Of a stretch of DNA of 64,000 nucleotides, positions 45,128-56,144 are shown one piece after another; position 1 is the stretch's first letter; every line of letters starts with the position of its first letter. The notes below the pieces were generated by a model, which saw nothing but the letters and a program-made list of their open reading frames with translations, was not told the origin of the DNA and ran no database searches. The position numbers were made by a program, and so were the translations under genes. The DNA is from Hibiscus mutabilis (Eukaryota > Streptophyta > Magnoliopsida > Malvales > Malvaceae), in the NCBI GenBank assembly GCA_019671005.1, contig CM033732.1:41901392-41965391 (forward strand), in the 5' to 3' direction.

Positions 45128-45489
45128 AGGTTTGCGATAGGTTGGGATGTTATATTTGATCGTTTGCTGTTGTTTGTTGTGCACGGTGCTTGTTTTTTAT
45201 GTTTGGTGATAATTGGAAGATTGACATGATTATTGTGATGTTGTTATGAGCTATAATCTGATGTTGATATGCACGGTGGTTGAAATATGCACGCTGATTG
45301 TTTATATTATGTTGGGAAAATTTGGAAAAAAACCTATTTCCTTATTATTATAGTCTGGAAAGTTTTGATTTTTGAAATAGAAGTCTTGGATCCTTGCTTG
45401 AAGCTGGCCTAATTGTTTTGTTTGAAATAATTATCATGCCTTAGATATATTTTAGCTCGATAGGACTGAGGAGAGAGTTGTGATCGGGT

Positions 45490-46700
45490 ACGGTTGTTGC
45501 TACCACTGGGCAGGACGCTGAGGGGGATGTTGTACCTCCTGGAGGGCTGCCACCGCCCCTACCTAATCCACTTGAGGTAGTGGAGCAAGTGCCACCTGTA
45601 CTGGCTGGGCCAGGGATGGGTGATATGGCATTGTTGATACAGGCCATGACCAGTACCTTTTAGGCAGCAGTTGCAGGTGTTCGTGTGCTAGCACCACCGG
45701 TTGAAGGGCAGGGTTTGTCGCTTGAGTGTCTATGCAGTTTGGGCAGAGTTGAGTTTTGAGGGCTAGTTGGCCAATACTAAGAGGATATTGGGCTAGATAG
45801 GGTGTACTGATACTCGTAAGCTGGCCTGTGATGTTTTTTTGCTGCAGAGTGATGCATATACATGGTGGACTACTATGATATCAGGTATGGCGGTCGAGGA
45901 TGTGACCTTTGAGTTCTTTTGTGAAGCTTTCTAAAAGAAGTATTTGGGGGTCCGATATTAGGACAATAGAAAGCTTGAGTTTATGGCTTTGGTACAGGTA
46001 GTATGTCTATTACGGAGTACGAGGTGCAGTTCATAAGGTATAGTCAGTATGTACCTAAATTGGTTCCTGATGAGTGTAAGCAATGCGATCGATTCCGCTA
46101 TAGGCTTGTGCAAGAGGTTAAGACATACATGCTCGCTGCTGATTATACCAATTTTGATGTGTTGGTTTCGCGAGCCAAGGATGTAGAGTAGAATCTGGGT
46201 TTGGCTTTTGGGTCGCGAGGTTTTAGCTCAAGTAAGAGAGTTGTTGTTGTTGGTTTAAGCGGTGGTCAGGCTAAAAGGCACCGTGATAAGAGGTTTTGCC
46301 CGGAGCTGAGGCATGTCAGATGTGTTGTAGGACGTGGAGTCTAAGGGCAGGGTGCCCAGGTTAGAGCTCCATGTAACACTTGTTTGGTTTGTGGATTCTG
46401 AGATCATTTGAGGCGAGATTGCCTGCGTCTGGACAGTGAGGGTCAGGCACATGCGTCTGTTGTAGCCAATGCTTGTTGGAGTTGTGGGTCTGAAGACTAT
46501 CAGAAGCGTGATTGTCTGTTGTTGGCTAGAGGTGGGCAGGGTGTTGTACCTGTTGTTGCTCCGTAGCGGGGTCGTGGTCGTGGGCGTGGGCGTAGACCGT
46601 TTTAGTGTCGAGATAGTAGGTAGAGGATTGTGGCTCATACTGTTGCTATCCAGCCCGATGAATGAGGACCGTCTAGGGCGTATGCGCACCGTGAGGGTCA
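45490..46700 (+). pseudogene. E gag
   Basis: Proline/glycine-rich N-terminus near 45505-45640, capsid-like region around 45860-46190 (SITEYEVQFIRYSQYVP, CKQCDRFRYRL) and two zinc-knuckle remnants: CLVCGF*DHLRRDC (about 46390-46430) and CWSCGSEDYQKRDC (about 46477-46520), the latter with Tyr for the His ligand. TAG stops are frequent. Confidence 0.7.
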
Positions 46701-46709
46701 CAATAATAT

Positions 46710-47205
46710 CGATGTAATTGTAGGTACTTTTACTTTACAATCATTTTCATTGTATTCGTTTGTTGATTCTGGTTCTACCCATTCATAAATATTGGGTGAG
46801 CATGCTAAGTTGCTTGACATGTCTGTTGAAATTCTTAATGTGGGTGTTAGAGTGACTAGTTCTCTTGGGGAGACAGTCGTGGTTAGGAGGTTGTATTATA
46901 GGTGTCCGCTGATGGTTCAGGGACATGAGTTTGTCGTAGACTAGATGGAGTTGCCATTATATGGTTTTGATGTGATTTTGGGTATGGATTGGTTAACTAA
47001 ACATCGAGTTGTGGTGGATTTTGAGACCAAACGGATATTCTTGAGGTTTTCGGATGATTACGAGGTGGTGGTGGTTGGTGAGAATACCAAGTTTTTGTCT
47101 AATGCTGTTTCGGCTTTGGAAGCAAGTCGAATGTTGGATTCGGGATGTCAGGCTTTCTTGGCCTATGTTATGAATCCTGGAACCAAGGAGTTGAGAGTGC
47201 AGGAT
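46710..47205 (+). pseudogene. E aspartic protease
   Basis: Active site FVDSGSTHS is intact at about 46760-46787, followed at once by a TAA stop. Later ELPLYGFDVILGMDWL (about 46945-46996) marks the C-terminal protease motif. A TAG stop separates them at about 46942. Confidence 0.8.
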
Positions 47206-48560
47206 ATTTGCACTGTATGTGAGTTTTTGGCCATTTTTCTTGAAGAGTTGTCGGGGTTGCCACCAGACTGTGAAGTCGAGTTTGGCATTGAGTTTTTTGC
47301 AGGTATAGAACCAATATCGATTGCTCCATATCATATGGCCCCAAAGTAGTTGAAGGAATTGAAGACGCAACTGCAAGAGTTACTGGATCAAGGCTTTATT
47401 AGGCTTAGTATTTCACCGTGTGGCGCGCCGTTGTTGTTTGTAAAAAAGAAAGATGGTACGTTGCGGATGTGTATAGACTATCGGCAATTGAATAAGTTGA
47501 TGATAAAGAACAAGTATACCTTAACGCGGAAAGATGATATGTTTGATCAGTTCAAGGGTACCTCAGTGTTTTCTAAGATAGATTTGAGGTCGGGTACTAT
47601 TAATTGAAGGTGAAGGAGGTGGATGTGCCCAAGACAGCATTTCGTATGAGGTACGAGTATTACGAGCTTTTGGTGATGCCATTTGGTTTGACCAATGCAC
47701 CAGTTGCTTTCATGGATATGATGAACCATGTGTTTCATGAGTTTTTGGATCAGTTTGTGGTTGTGTTTATAGATGATATCCTTGTGTACTCTCGTACAGG
47801 GGATGATCATGATAGCCATTTGCGAATTGTGCTTCAGAAGTTGCTAGAGAATCAGTTATATGCCAAGTTCAGCAAATGTGAGTTCTGGCTTAGGGAGGTT
47901 GTATTCATTGGGCATGTTGTGTCGGCCGAAGGAATTCGTGTTGATCCGCATAAGGATGAGGCTGTGATGAGTTGAAAGGTGCCCAAGTCTATGACAGAGG
48001 TTATGAGTTTCCTTGGTTTGGCTGGTTACTACCGTAGGTTTGTGGAAGGATTATCCAGTTTGGCGGCTCCTCTAACTAAGTTGCTACAGAAGAATGTTCG
48101 GTTTGAGTGGACGAAAGATAGACAACAAGCTTTCGAAAGGTTGAAGGAAGCCTTGCACAAGCTCCAGTCTTAGTTCAACTAGAATCGGGAAAGAAGTTCA
48201 TCGTTTATTGTGATGCGTCGTATGTCAGGCTTGGTTGCGTGTTGATATAGGAAGGTAAGGTAGTTGCGTACGCATCTAGGCAGTTAAAGGTGCATGAACG
48301 TAACTACCCTACCCACGATCTTGAGCTTGCAGTGGTGGTGTTTGCTTTGAAAATTTGGAAGCATTACCTCTATGGGGAGAAATGTGTGGTTTTCACGGAT
48401 CATAAAAGTTTGAAGTATTTGATGACCCAGAAAGAGTTGAACCTAATACAACGTAGGTGGTTGGAGTTGTTGAAAGATTATGATTTAGCCATTGAGTATC
48501 ATCTAGGTAAAGCTAACGTGGTAGCTGATCCTTTGAGCAGAAAGGCGGCGGTGGAGTTGA
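47206..48560 (+). pseudogene. E reverse transcriptase and RNase H
   Basis: RT motifs in order: [47 protein letters not shown], a frameshift at about 47597, then [23 protein letters not shown] written as successive motifs, the catalytic [14 protein letters not shown] (about 47754-47796), and LGLAGYYRRFVEG. RNase H has [25 protein letters not shown] and [18 protein letters not shown] stops at about 47347 and 48248, TGA at 47974 and a frameshift near 48165. Confidence 0.85.
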
Positions 48561-49825
48561 AGGTTATGTTTGCATGTTTGCGTGTGACATGTGACGATGG
48601 GTTGTTGGCTGAGTTGCAAGTGAAGTCGTCCTTGTCACATTTGATTAAGGAGAAGCAACCGTATGATGGGAGTTTGGTACTTCATGTAGAGGATATCAGG
48701 GATGGGAATCCTACGGAGTTTCATTTCAATGATGATGGGGTGTTGTGTTTTAAGGGTCGAATTGTGGTGCCTGAAGATGAAGAGTTAAGGCATACTATTC
48801 TAACCGAGGCGCATGCTAGTCCTTTTGCTATGACTCCCGGTAGTACCAAGATGTATCGAGGTTTAAAGGGGGGTACTATTGGGTTGGGCTGAAGAAAGAT
48901 GTGGCTAATTTTGTTGCTCGATGCATGGTTTGTCAGTGGGTAAAAGCTGAGCATCAGTTTTCTTCTGGGTTGTTGCAACCGTTGAGAATACCGAAAGTGG
49001 GAAAGAATCACCATGGATTTTGTGTCTGGGCTGCCTTTGACGCTGACCAAAAAGGATTCCATTTGGGTTATTGTTGATAGGTTCATGAAGTGTGCGCATT
49101 TTGTGTCAGTGCATACTACGTATACCTTACACAGGTTGGTTGATTTGTACATCTCTGAGATTGTACGTTTGCACGGGGTACCCAAATCTATAGTTTCAGA
49201 TAGGGATCCGTGGTTCACCACAAGATTTTGGGTGAGTTTGCATCGTGCTCTAGGAACTCAGTTGAGTTTTAGTACTTTATATCATCCTAAGTCGGATGGT
49301 CAGTCGGAGCGCGTGATTCAGGTCCTCGAGGATATGCTGAGGTGTTGTATTTTTTAGTACCAAGGAACGTGGGAGAAGCAGTTGCCATTAGTTAAGTTTG
49401 CTTAGAATAATACCTATCATGCTAGCATTCAGATGGCACCTTATGAGGCATTCTATAGTAGGAAATGTCGCACTCCTGAGTGTTGGGCAGAAGCGGGAGA
49501 AAAGTTTGCATCTATGCCTAATGTTTTGAAAGGCGCAACCGAAAAAGTAAAGTTGATATGTGAGCGCTTAAGAGCGACTGTGGATCGTTAGAAATCCTAT
49601 GCGGATATGAAGCTTAGGGATATAGAGCACGATGTGGGTGATCGAGTGTTTTTGAAAGTGTCGCCCTGGAAAAAGGTGTTGCGGTTTGGGCGAAAAGGGA
49701 AGCTTAGCCCAAGGTTAATTGGACCATGCGTGGTATTTGAGCGTGTGGGTCTTGTTGCGTACCGTTTAAGGTTACCTCCGGAGTTGGGAAGGATTCATGA
49801 TGTGTTCCATGTTTTGGTGTTGTAG
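48561..49825 (+). pseudogene. E integrase
   Basis: N-terminal zinc region (HASPF ... CMVCQWVKAEH), catalytic core TMDFVSGLPLT, IVSDRDPWF and YHPKSDGQSERVIQVLEDMLR, so Asp, Asp and Glu are all visible across frames. C-terminal VFLKVSPWKKV..GRKGKLSPR. Frameshifts near 48890 and 49010 and TAG stops near 49355, 49403, 49589 and 49823. Confidence 0.85.
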
Positions 49826-49852
49826 AGGTATCGGTCGGATCCATCGCATGTC

Positions 49853-50050
49853 ATGTCGGTGGAGGAGATCGAGTTGAGACCGGACTTATCTTATGATGAA
49901 GAACCGGTAAAGGTTCTTGATACTAGCAGCAAGGTGTTGTGTGGCAAGACAATCGAGCTTGTTAGTGTTGAGGAGGCCACGTGGGAATGCAAGTCGGATA
50001 TGTTGAAACAGTTTTCGCACCTGTTTCCTTCAGGTAAATTTCGGGGATGA
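49853..50050 (+). pseudogene. E chromodomain, internally shortened
   Basis: Frame with SYDEEPVKVLD, LCGKTIELV, then directly SVEEATWECKSDM and FPSGKFRG. The segment expected between ELV and VEEATWE (a KVLW..H-type block holding a conserved Trp, as seen in element D) is absent, about eight residues short, with frame kept. Confidence 0.8.
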
Positions 50051-50059
50051 AGTTTCTTA

Positions 50060-50072
50060 AGTGGGGGAGAGT
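50060..50072 (+). promoter_or_regulatory. E polypurine tract
   Basis: AAGTGGGGGAGAG immediately before the 3' LTR start TGTAATGCCCC at 50073. Confidence 0.8.
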
Positions 50073-50900
50073 TGTAATGCCCCAGTTTTTAGGCCTAGCA
50101 GTTTTGGGGGTTTATTAGACGGTCCGGTGGATCGGGTTAGAGATTCGAGTCAGATTCGGGACCGTATATTTTTCGATAAGATAAAAATATGGAAAATAGT
50201 TAAAAATCATCTTTTAATATATAATGATTTTTGGTGGGAAATGTGACATTTTGGTTAGTGACCAAAATGTAATTTTTGAAAAACTATTTTAAGTGACTAA
50301 AATGAAAAGGTTCAAATTCTTAGAATCCTTAAGGAGCTAAATTACCAAGTGTTTATTGGTGGTTTCTCCCTTCAATTAAATCATTTTAAACATGTGTTTT
50401 AAAATGATGATTTAGAAGGATTAAAGATTAAAAGTTGATTATTGTTTTTTCAAAGAAATTCACGTAACTTTTCCTAACTCTTTTCTCTCCACTTCTTTTC
50501 TGCCAAACACAATAAATAACAATAAACAAATGGCTAATCATAGCCTTCCAAGTACCATTATTTGTCGACATAAACAACCTTGAAAAATAACCAGAACTCT
50601 CACAAGATCTATCAAGTGAAGTCTGCGTAACTATCCATTAAAGAATGTAAATTCCTCCAAGGAAGAAACTCACAAAGGAAAGAATAGATCACTCAATAAT
50701 CGAGTTATAGAAAGTTAGCCCAAAAGAACACTATTTTTAGCAAAAAAAGAAAGGAAAAACACAAAGACCCAATGATTAAAGTCCAAATTTTAGAAATTGC
50801 TCAGACAAGCAGTTAGTTTTGAGATTTTGAAACCTTCAAAAGTTGCCTAAAATCACACAATATTGAAACCTCCAATTAGTAAATGTAAGGATACAAAGCT
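50073..50900 (+). repeat. E 3' LTR, truncated
   Basis: The first ~160 bp match the 5' LTR. From about 50235 it differs from the 5' LTR but resembles the minus-oriented LTR fragment at 673-2463 (ACGTAACTTTTCCTAAC, GCCAAACACAA). The right border is not sharp. Confidence 0.65.
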
Positions 50901-51021
50901 TGCAATTACTATAGCCTATCATATTATTTCTTTCTCCTTACAGCCTATCTTGAACCTTAATAATCCGCGTTTCCAGGCTTGTGAAGGTCACTTTATAACC
51001 TTCCCTCTCCTAGGAGGCAAT

Positions 51022-51332
51022 TGTTAGTATATATGAACCGCCACCACACGAACACCAATCAACAAACCACCTACGAATGTACTAGTAGGTCGTGACCGTG
51101 CGAATAACCAGCTATCACCCATCGTGAACTCAACATGCGAATCCTCCTTAATTGACACGTGTCCACACCATTTCCAATCCCTTATAAGGGACCATTAACC
51201 TCTAAAATGGGAGAGGTATCTACACAGCTGAGATACACAGATCTCCAGATCTTTCTCATCTCCACAAAAAAAACTCTCTCACCACTGTCTGAACTACTTG
51301 CTGCTCCACCGAAGAGTGTTGCCACACTTTCA
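51022..51332 (+). repeat. ~400-bp LTR-like repeat, copy 2 (internally deleted)
   Basis: Starts TGTTAGTATA and shares with 9201-9606 the blocks GAACCGCCACCACACGAACA, TTATAAGGGACCATT and CTACACAGCTGAGATACACA. About 90 bp, including the CACGTG-containing stretch of copy 1, is missing. Confidence 0.7.
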
Positions 51333-52110
51333 TGATCAACAAATTGGATTCAAAAAGCATCATGAAAGCAATTAGAGTGATAGAAAATCTGGATGGTATG
51401 GTTGTTGTCTTTGGTATTTGTTTTTTTGTGTGTAGTTGAAAGTTGGTGGTTGTGACTTCTCTATAAGTTGCAATGCAACTAGAGTGCCAGGTGTTTCGTT
51501 TTGTTGTGCTGGGTATCGTAGGTGTTGGTTAGTGGTTGCGACCATGATTTTTGTTTTTGTATTTCACTGGTTATCCCTGAGTGTGTTGTGCTCTTTTCCT
51601 TCATTTAGGATTAGGTCAGTTTTTAACGAGACACACAACTCAGGTTAGGGTGTTTACATATTCTAATAAAAATTTTCTTGCCAAGAAAAAAAACATGAGA
51701 ACCATCAAACCCGTCTGACCCGCCAGCTAAGCCTATTGTCTGGTTGTTAAGGCTAACCCTGGCAGCCCACGTGACCGGGCTAAAAAGCCTATCGGTTGAA
51801 CCGATCAGTAATCATCACTATACCTAGCTCTGTCCTATCAAACAATATCATCCGCCTATAAATACTGATGATTTGAAAAGAACGACCAAGTGAAACCCCA
51901 CATACAATGGCGAATCCAAAAAAACCATTATCACCTAGGCCAATATAAATAGAACAAGATTTACTAACAATTTATTATGTAGCCTTAACTTATTTGTGTA
52001 ATTGTATCATTATTATTCAAGACAGATAATAAAAAAAAAGAAAATGAACCGTTAATATTAGGATAATTCCATAACATTATATGACAGCAAAAATTAAGGT
52101 ATTTAGGTAT
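51333..52110. other. Non-coding DNA
   Basis: No supported gene. A degenerate element with GGCGAATCC and GATTCGACACTGCCC ends may span about 51907-52216. Confidence 0.35.
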
Positions 52111-52162
52111 TAATAATAATAATAATAATAATAATAATGATAATAATAATAATAATAATAAT
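52111..52162 (+). repeat. (TAA)n microsatellite
   Basis: About 17 TAA units with one TGA interruption. Confidence 0.95.
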
Positions 52163-54034
52163 TGGCATAGGGTGGGTCCTGGCCTAGGTAAACCCAACCC
52201 TAGATTCGACACTGCCCACATACTAAAACCTCTGCCATCTCCCTCTCTACAATCATCAGTGGCTCTCCGCCACCTCAAAATTGGTGAACCACCTCAAACA
52301 ACCATCAACCATCGCCTTCATCTTTACCTTAGCCACCGTCTTCACTCCCTATTTAGTATATGACATTTTGGACATCAATAAAGGTCATACAAATGTATAT
52401 TGTTGAACCAAATTGAGTGAAAAACATTATAAATGAATAGATAAAAGTGACTAGAATTATTGAAAGGAAGGAATAAAAGGTGATAAAATAAATATTGCCT
52501 TTGAAATCTTATATTAACTAAGAAATATATGATATTGAGATTTTTTATATTTTGAAAATTTGACACTTTTAATACGGAGGATTATCAACAGAAGGTAAAT
52601 TAGTAATTCAAACGTGATAATCATTTTTCAAAATCTCTTATTCTTTAAAAAAAAATATTGCTTTTTCCTGAATTAAACGAGCCTAGTGTTTGCAAAGGAC
52701 AAAAAAGGGGGTAATTTGCTTGTTTGTAAAGTCACCCGAAATTCCACGGTTGAAAAGACATTTGTAACAAATATTCTCATTCGCAGTTACTTCACGTGGC
52801 AAAATATATTATTCCAAAAAACATATCTCATACATTTAACAATAATAAAAAGAGAAAGTAAAGCATATATAGGCAAGTGCCAAGAAAAAGCGTCTAAGAC
52901 AGCAATGTTGCATGCATTATTTTATTCCTGCTTATCAAAGAAGCTTTTGGATAGGGCCACATAAACAAACATTAATCAAAAACATATAGGGTAAATTAAG
53001 AATCCTAATAACACTTTCAGTAAAAAAACGAATGATGTTCATCTCAAGAGGTCTGGGTTCATTCATTATATCTGTAAGATGTGTGCATTGTCAAAAAATT
53101 AGTAATATGTATGAACAGATACACTACCTTATAATCACTTTTAAACTATTAAAAAACACAATAATAAAAATACTTTCATATACTCACTTGCAAAATAAAT
53201 AAAAAAACCGTTACCCTAACAAAATAATAAAAATAATACATTCACTTAAACATATTTAAACTCACGTATTCTTAAATGTTAGGATAATAATTATGTCAAT
53301 AGAATAAAATTAAATTGATTATTAATAGCTTCTTAACTGAAGAAATGTATGAAATAATTTCATTTATAAGCAAAACAAAAGTATAATTATAAAAAATAAA
53401 AAAAAATGACGTTGGAGGTTGATGTCATATTTAACCAGTGACGATGGAGCTTTTGGAGATATTTAATAGTGGAACTATTTAGTAGACGGGCAGGCTTACG
53501 GGTCAGGTCGTATTGAGTTTGTACATGGAATTAAATAATTCATTTTTGTTTAAGTCTAATCTAGTTTGAAATATGAACTTTAACATTTTTCTAAGACCAC
53601 TCAAAATTTAAACTTATAAATTCGAATTTGTTTTCGGGTTGCTCATGTTAGTTTTTTTAACTATATTTATTCTAATTAAAATTTAATATTTTTAATTAGT
53701 TTTATTTTTTACTCTTTTATACATAACCAACTTAATATATTTTTAATGTTTATATTATAACATTTTATAGTATAATATAACAGTTTAAATTTAATTTTTA
53801 TATAATATATAAAAAATAATATAATATACTAAGTATACATTTAGAAAGCAAGTTGACATGGGCTCGGCCCTTGAATATTACGATCAATACTCAATTCATA
53901 TTTTAAACAGGTCTAACTTGTTTCATTCAAACCCTTCAAAATTTCAAACCGACCCTGGGACTTGAACATATAATTCGGATCTTGAACAACTCTACTATCC
54001 TGTTTGGATGTTATTTTGTCGGATGGCTTCAATT
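52163..54034. other. AT-rich intergenic DNA
   Basis: No gene supported. 53485-53990 contains GGGCAGGCTTACGGGTCAGG and ACCGACCCTGGG words resembling common plant repeats with GGGTCGGGT ends, too decayed to delimit. Confidence 0.4.
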
Positions 54035-54265
54035 ATTTTTAGGGATGTAAATGAACAGAAAGTTTGACGATTTATTCGTAAATCGTTCATTTATTAAGTT
54101 AAATAAACGAACATAGAAATTTTATTTTCATTTAATAAACGAGAGAACATGAACAAATGTGTGTTCGGTTTATTTATGTTCACGAACAAGTTCATTTATT
54201 GGCTCATTTATAAGATTATTTATTGGTTCGTTTATCGACTCGTTTATAAGTTCGTTTACCAGATT
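54035..54265. mobile_element. hAT-like non-autonomous repeat (GTTCGTTTAT-rich)
   Basis: Begins TTTTTAGGGATGTAAATGAAC and is packed with GTTCATTTAT, AAATAAACGAAC and GTTCGTTTAT words that can pair with each other, a composition common in plant hAT-type MITEs. Ends and target duplication are not certain. Confidence 0.45.
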
Positions 54266-54608
54266 CCTCCATTCCTTTTATTTTTTTCATTTTAAATATT
54301 GGTGAAGTTAGAGATTAAGTTGAACACAGTGAATTTTGAAGTTCAAACTATAAAGCCTAAAGAGCTTAAGACGAGTGACATAATTTCATCATTTTCTTAC
54401 GAACGTGAATGCTAAACCGTGGGATGAGTGTGTTGGGGTGGCGATGAATATGAGAGTGGTGGTGATGGAGCATTTGTGGGATTCAGTAGTGATCAAGGAT
54501 GAGTTTTATGTTAGGGGTGCGAATTTTTATAATTAGGAAAATTATATGAAAATTTAAAAATTCTAGAGGTGCGAAATTAGATCATCAATAAAAAATACAA
54601 AAATATAA

Positions 54609-54902
54609 AATATATAGATTTAGAAATTTTCAAGGTGCGATAGAAATTTTTAATCCACATGGCTTGTCTGCGCGGCAGGTCGGGTAGAAATTTTCAATCC
54701 ACATGGCTTGTCTGCGCGGCAGGTCGGGTATAAAATATATAGAATTAGAAATTTTCAAGGTGCGATAGAAATTTTTAATCCCTTGTAGTGATGAAAACCG
54801 GGAGAGATAGAGGTTGTGAAGGAGAAGAGCCGTGTCATCAGGTAAAAGAAATTAGATAGAAATTTTTAATCCACATGGCTTGTCTGCGCGGCAGGTCGGG
54901 TA
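54609..54902 (+). repeat. Triplicated 44-bp repeat with a duplicated 50-bp leader
   Basis: The 44-bp unit, containing CACATGGCTTGTCTGCGCGG then CAGGTCGGGTA, occurs at 54642-54685 and 54686-54729 in tandem and again at 54858-54902. A ~50-bp leader (ATATAGATTTAGAAATTTTC, then AAGGTGCGATAGAAATTTTT) at 54609-54656 recurs at 54731-54780. It lies about 215 bp past the 3' end of EF-hand gene 2. Confidence 0.9.
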
Positions 54903-55116
54903 GAAAAATTATGGGTGTGAACCTTTCCATAGATAACATTAGCTTTGATCACTAACAAGGCAGGAGATGCAAACTCCTTTACATCACACTACATAGATAC
55001 ATATAAAAAGAGCCACTGAAACCCTAAAACTCGAAAGTTCTGTACATATCATAACACTGATTCAAACCTTATTCCTCGTATAGGCTATAGACCAGGATAG
55101 TTCGCAGCATCGAGTT

Positions 55117-55398
55117 CTACTTATCGGAGATGGACTTATATTGACGTTTATAAGCGAATTCGATGAGGGCCTCGAGCTCGTCCCGGCTAACGCATCCATC
55201 GTTGTTCGCATCGGCACATCTCAGTCCTTCCCAAGTTCTGAAAGCAGGGATCATGGCACCCAATTTTCGGAACGCTTGTTTTAGCTCCGCCCTGGTGAGG
55301 AGTTCATTGTGATCGGCATCGCAATCCAGGAAATGCTGCCACAATTGATCCTTACTCAAGACTTTGGGTTGATCTGGAAATGATTTGATAATTGTCAT
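55117..55398 (-). CDS. Small EF-hand calcium-binding protein (gene 2)
   Basis: A 93-residue intronless EF-hand protein starting at the ATG at 55398, likely a cytosolic Ca2+ sensor. Loop 1 is residues 27-38 (DADHNELLTRAE): ligands at 1, 3, 5 and 12 are kept but Gly at position 6 is Glu, so binding may be weaker. Loop 2 is residues 63-74 (DANNDGCVSRDE) with the standard Gly. The segment between reads ELKQAFRKLGAMIPAFRTWEGL, parallel to gene 1. The paralogues differ over most other positions, so the duplication is not recent. A TATA box and G-box lie upstream. The target protein is unknown. Confidence 0.88.
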   Translation of the reverse strand: MTIIKSFPDQPKVLSKDQLWQHFLDCDADHNELLTRAELKQAFRKLGAMIPAFRTWEGLRCADANNDGCVSRDELEALIEFAYKRQYKSISDK

Positions 55399-55483
55399 CT
55401 TGTTTAAAGGATTTTGGGGTTTGGCTTGAGAATATCAGTTGAAGATAGCCGGGGATGGTCGATATTGAAGCCATGGGCATGCT

Positions 55484-55491
55484 ATTATATA
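55484..55491 (-). promoter_or_regulatory. TATA box of EF-hand gene 2
   Basis: TATATAAT on the minus strand, about 86 bp upstream of the ATG, predicts a start of transcription near 55455 and a short leader. Confidence 0.6.
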
Positions 55492-55549
55492 GACGTGCAT
55501 GTATTCTATATGACGACGGGATAATGAATCTCAATCTCATGTTAGTTAA

Positions 55550-55555
55550 CACGTG
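55550..55555 (-). promoter_or_regulatory. G-box CACGTG upstream of EF-hand gene 2
   Basis: A perfect CACGTG about 60 bp upstream of the TATA box. This is the core bound by plant bZIP and bHLH factors and part of ABA-response elements. Function is inferred from position only. Confidence 0.5.
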
Positions 55556-56144
55556 AAATGTAGATGTCATTGTTGTTACGAATTAAGCTTGTGGAATCTT
55601 AATTATCAGCTTGTGTTGATAACTCCTACAATAAAATTGTTAGTTTAAATTATCAATAAAGAATCAATACGTGGGACAGTGGAGTTTGAAAGGTTGGTAA
55701 TATGTTAGTTGTTTATGAGAATCATCTTTCTATCATAATGAAAATTTTATTAATATTCACTGATTGATTGAGTGGTAAAAAATATTCATATTATTTTATT
55801 TTATATAAATTTAAATCTCAACAATTAAAAATATAATATCTTTTTATTTAATAAAAAAAGCATCATTTGCATCGAAGTTGATCCATCGAATTTCTCTTTG
55901 AACAAAACTCGCAGAGGTAAAGGTCAATTTGATCCGAACTACGTAATCATTTTCTTGTGTTGTTCACCTCACGCATTTTACACTTTTAAAGTCTTAATAA
56001 AAAAACTACAGTTATATCTTTAATCTAAAATAACTCTACAACTCTTTTATAATAAATCACCTTTGTTTTGTTTTTAAACTATTATTCCTTAAATAATTAT
56101 CATTGATTTAAAATAAATATCTTAAATAAATACTTTCCTTTCAA
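55556..56144. other. AT-rich intergenic DNA
   Basis: No gene, RNA or clear repeat recognised between EF-hand gene 2 and element F. Confidence 0.45.

Larger units (their letters stand above)
41973..50900 (+). mobile_element. Chromovirus E (Tekay/Del-like)
   Basis: Plus-strand element with 5' LTR (41973-45109), primer site, gag, protease, RT, RNase H, integrase, a shortened chromodomain, polypurine tract and a truncated 3' LTR from 50073. The two LTR starts match for about 160 bp, then diverge, so one has been rearranged. Right end is approximate. Stops and frameshifts throughout. Confidence 0.85.

Noticed and set aside
46255..46701. 148-codon minus-strand Thr/Ser/Pro-rich frame
   Set aside because: Antisense of the E gag nucleocapsid region, where the plus strand shows zinc-knuckle remnants.
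28649..49825. Stop-codon reassignment or TAG readthrough
   Set aside because: The TAG stops accompany frameshifts and lost catalytic residues; decay of methylated cytosine explains them better.
55352..55570. Upstream ORF overlapping the start of EF-hand gene 2
   Set aside because: Its ATG lies only a few bases past the TATA box, before the expected transcription start, so it is probably not transcribed.
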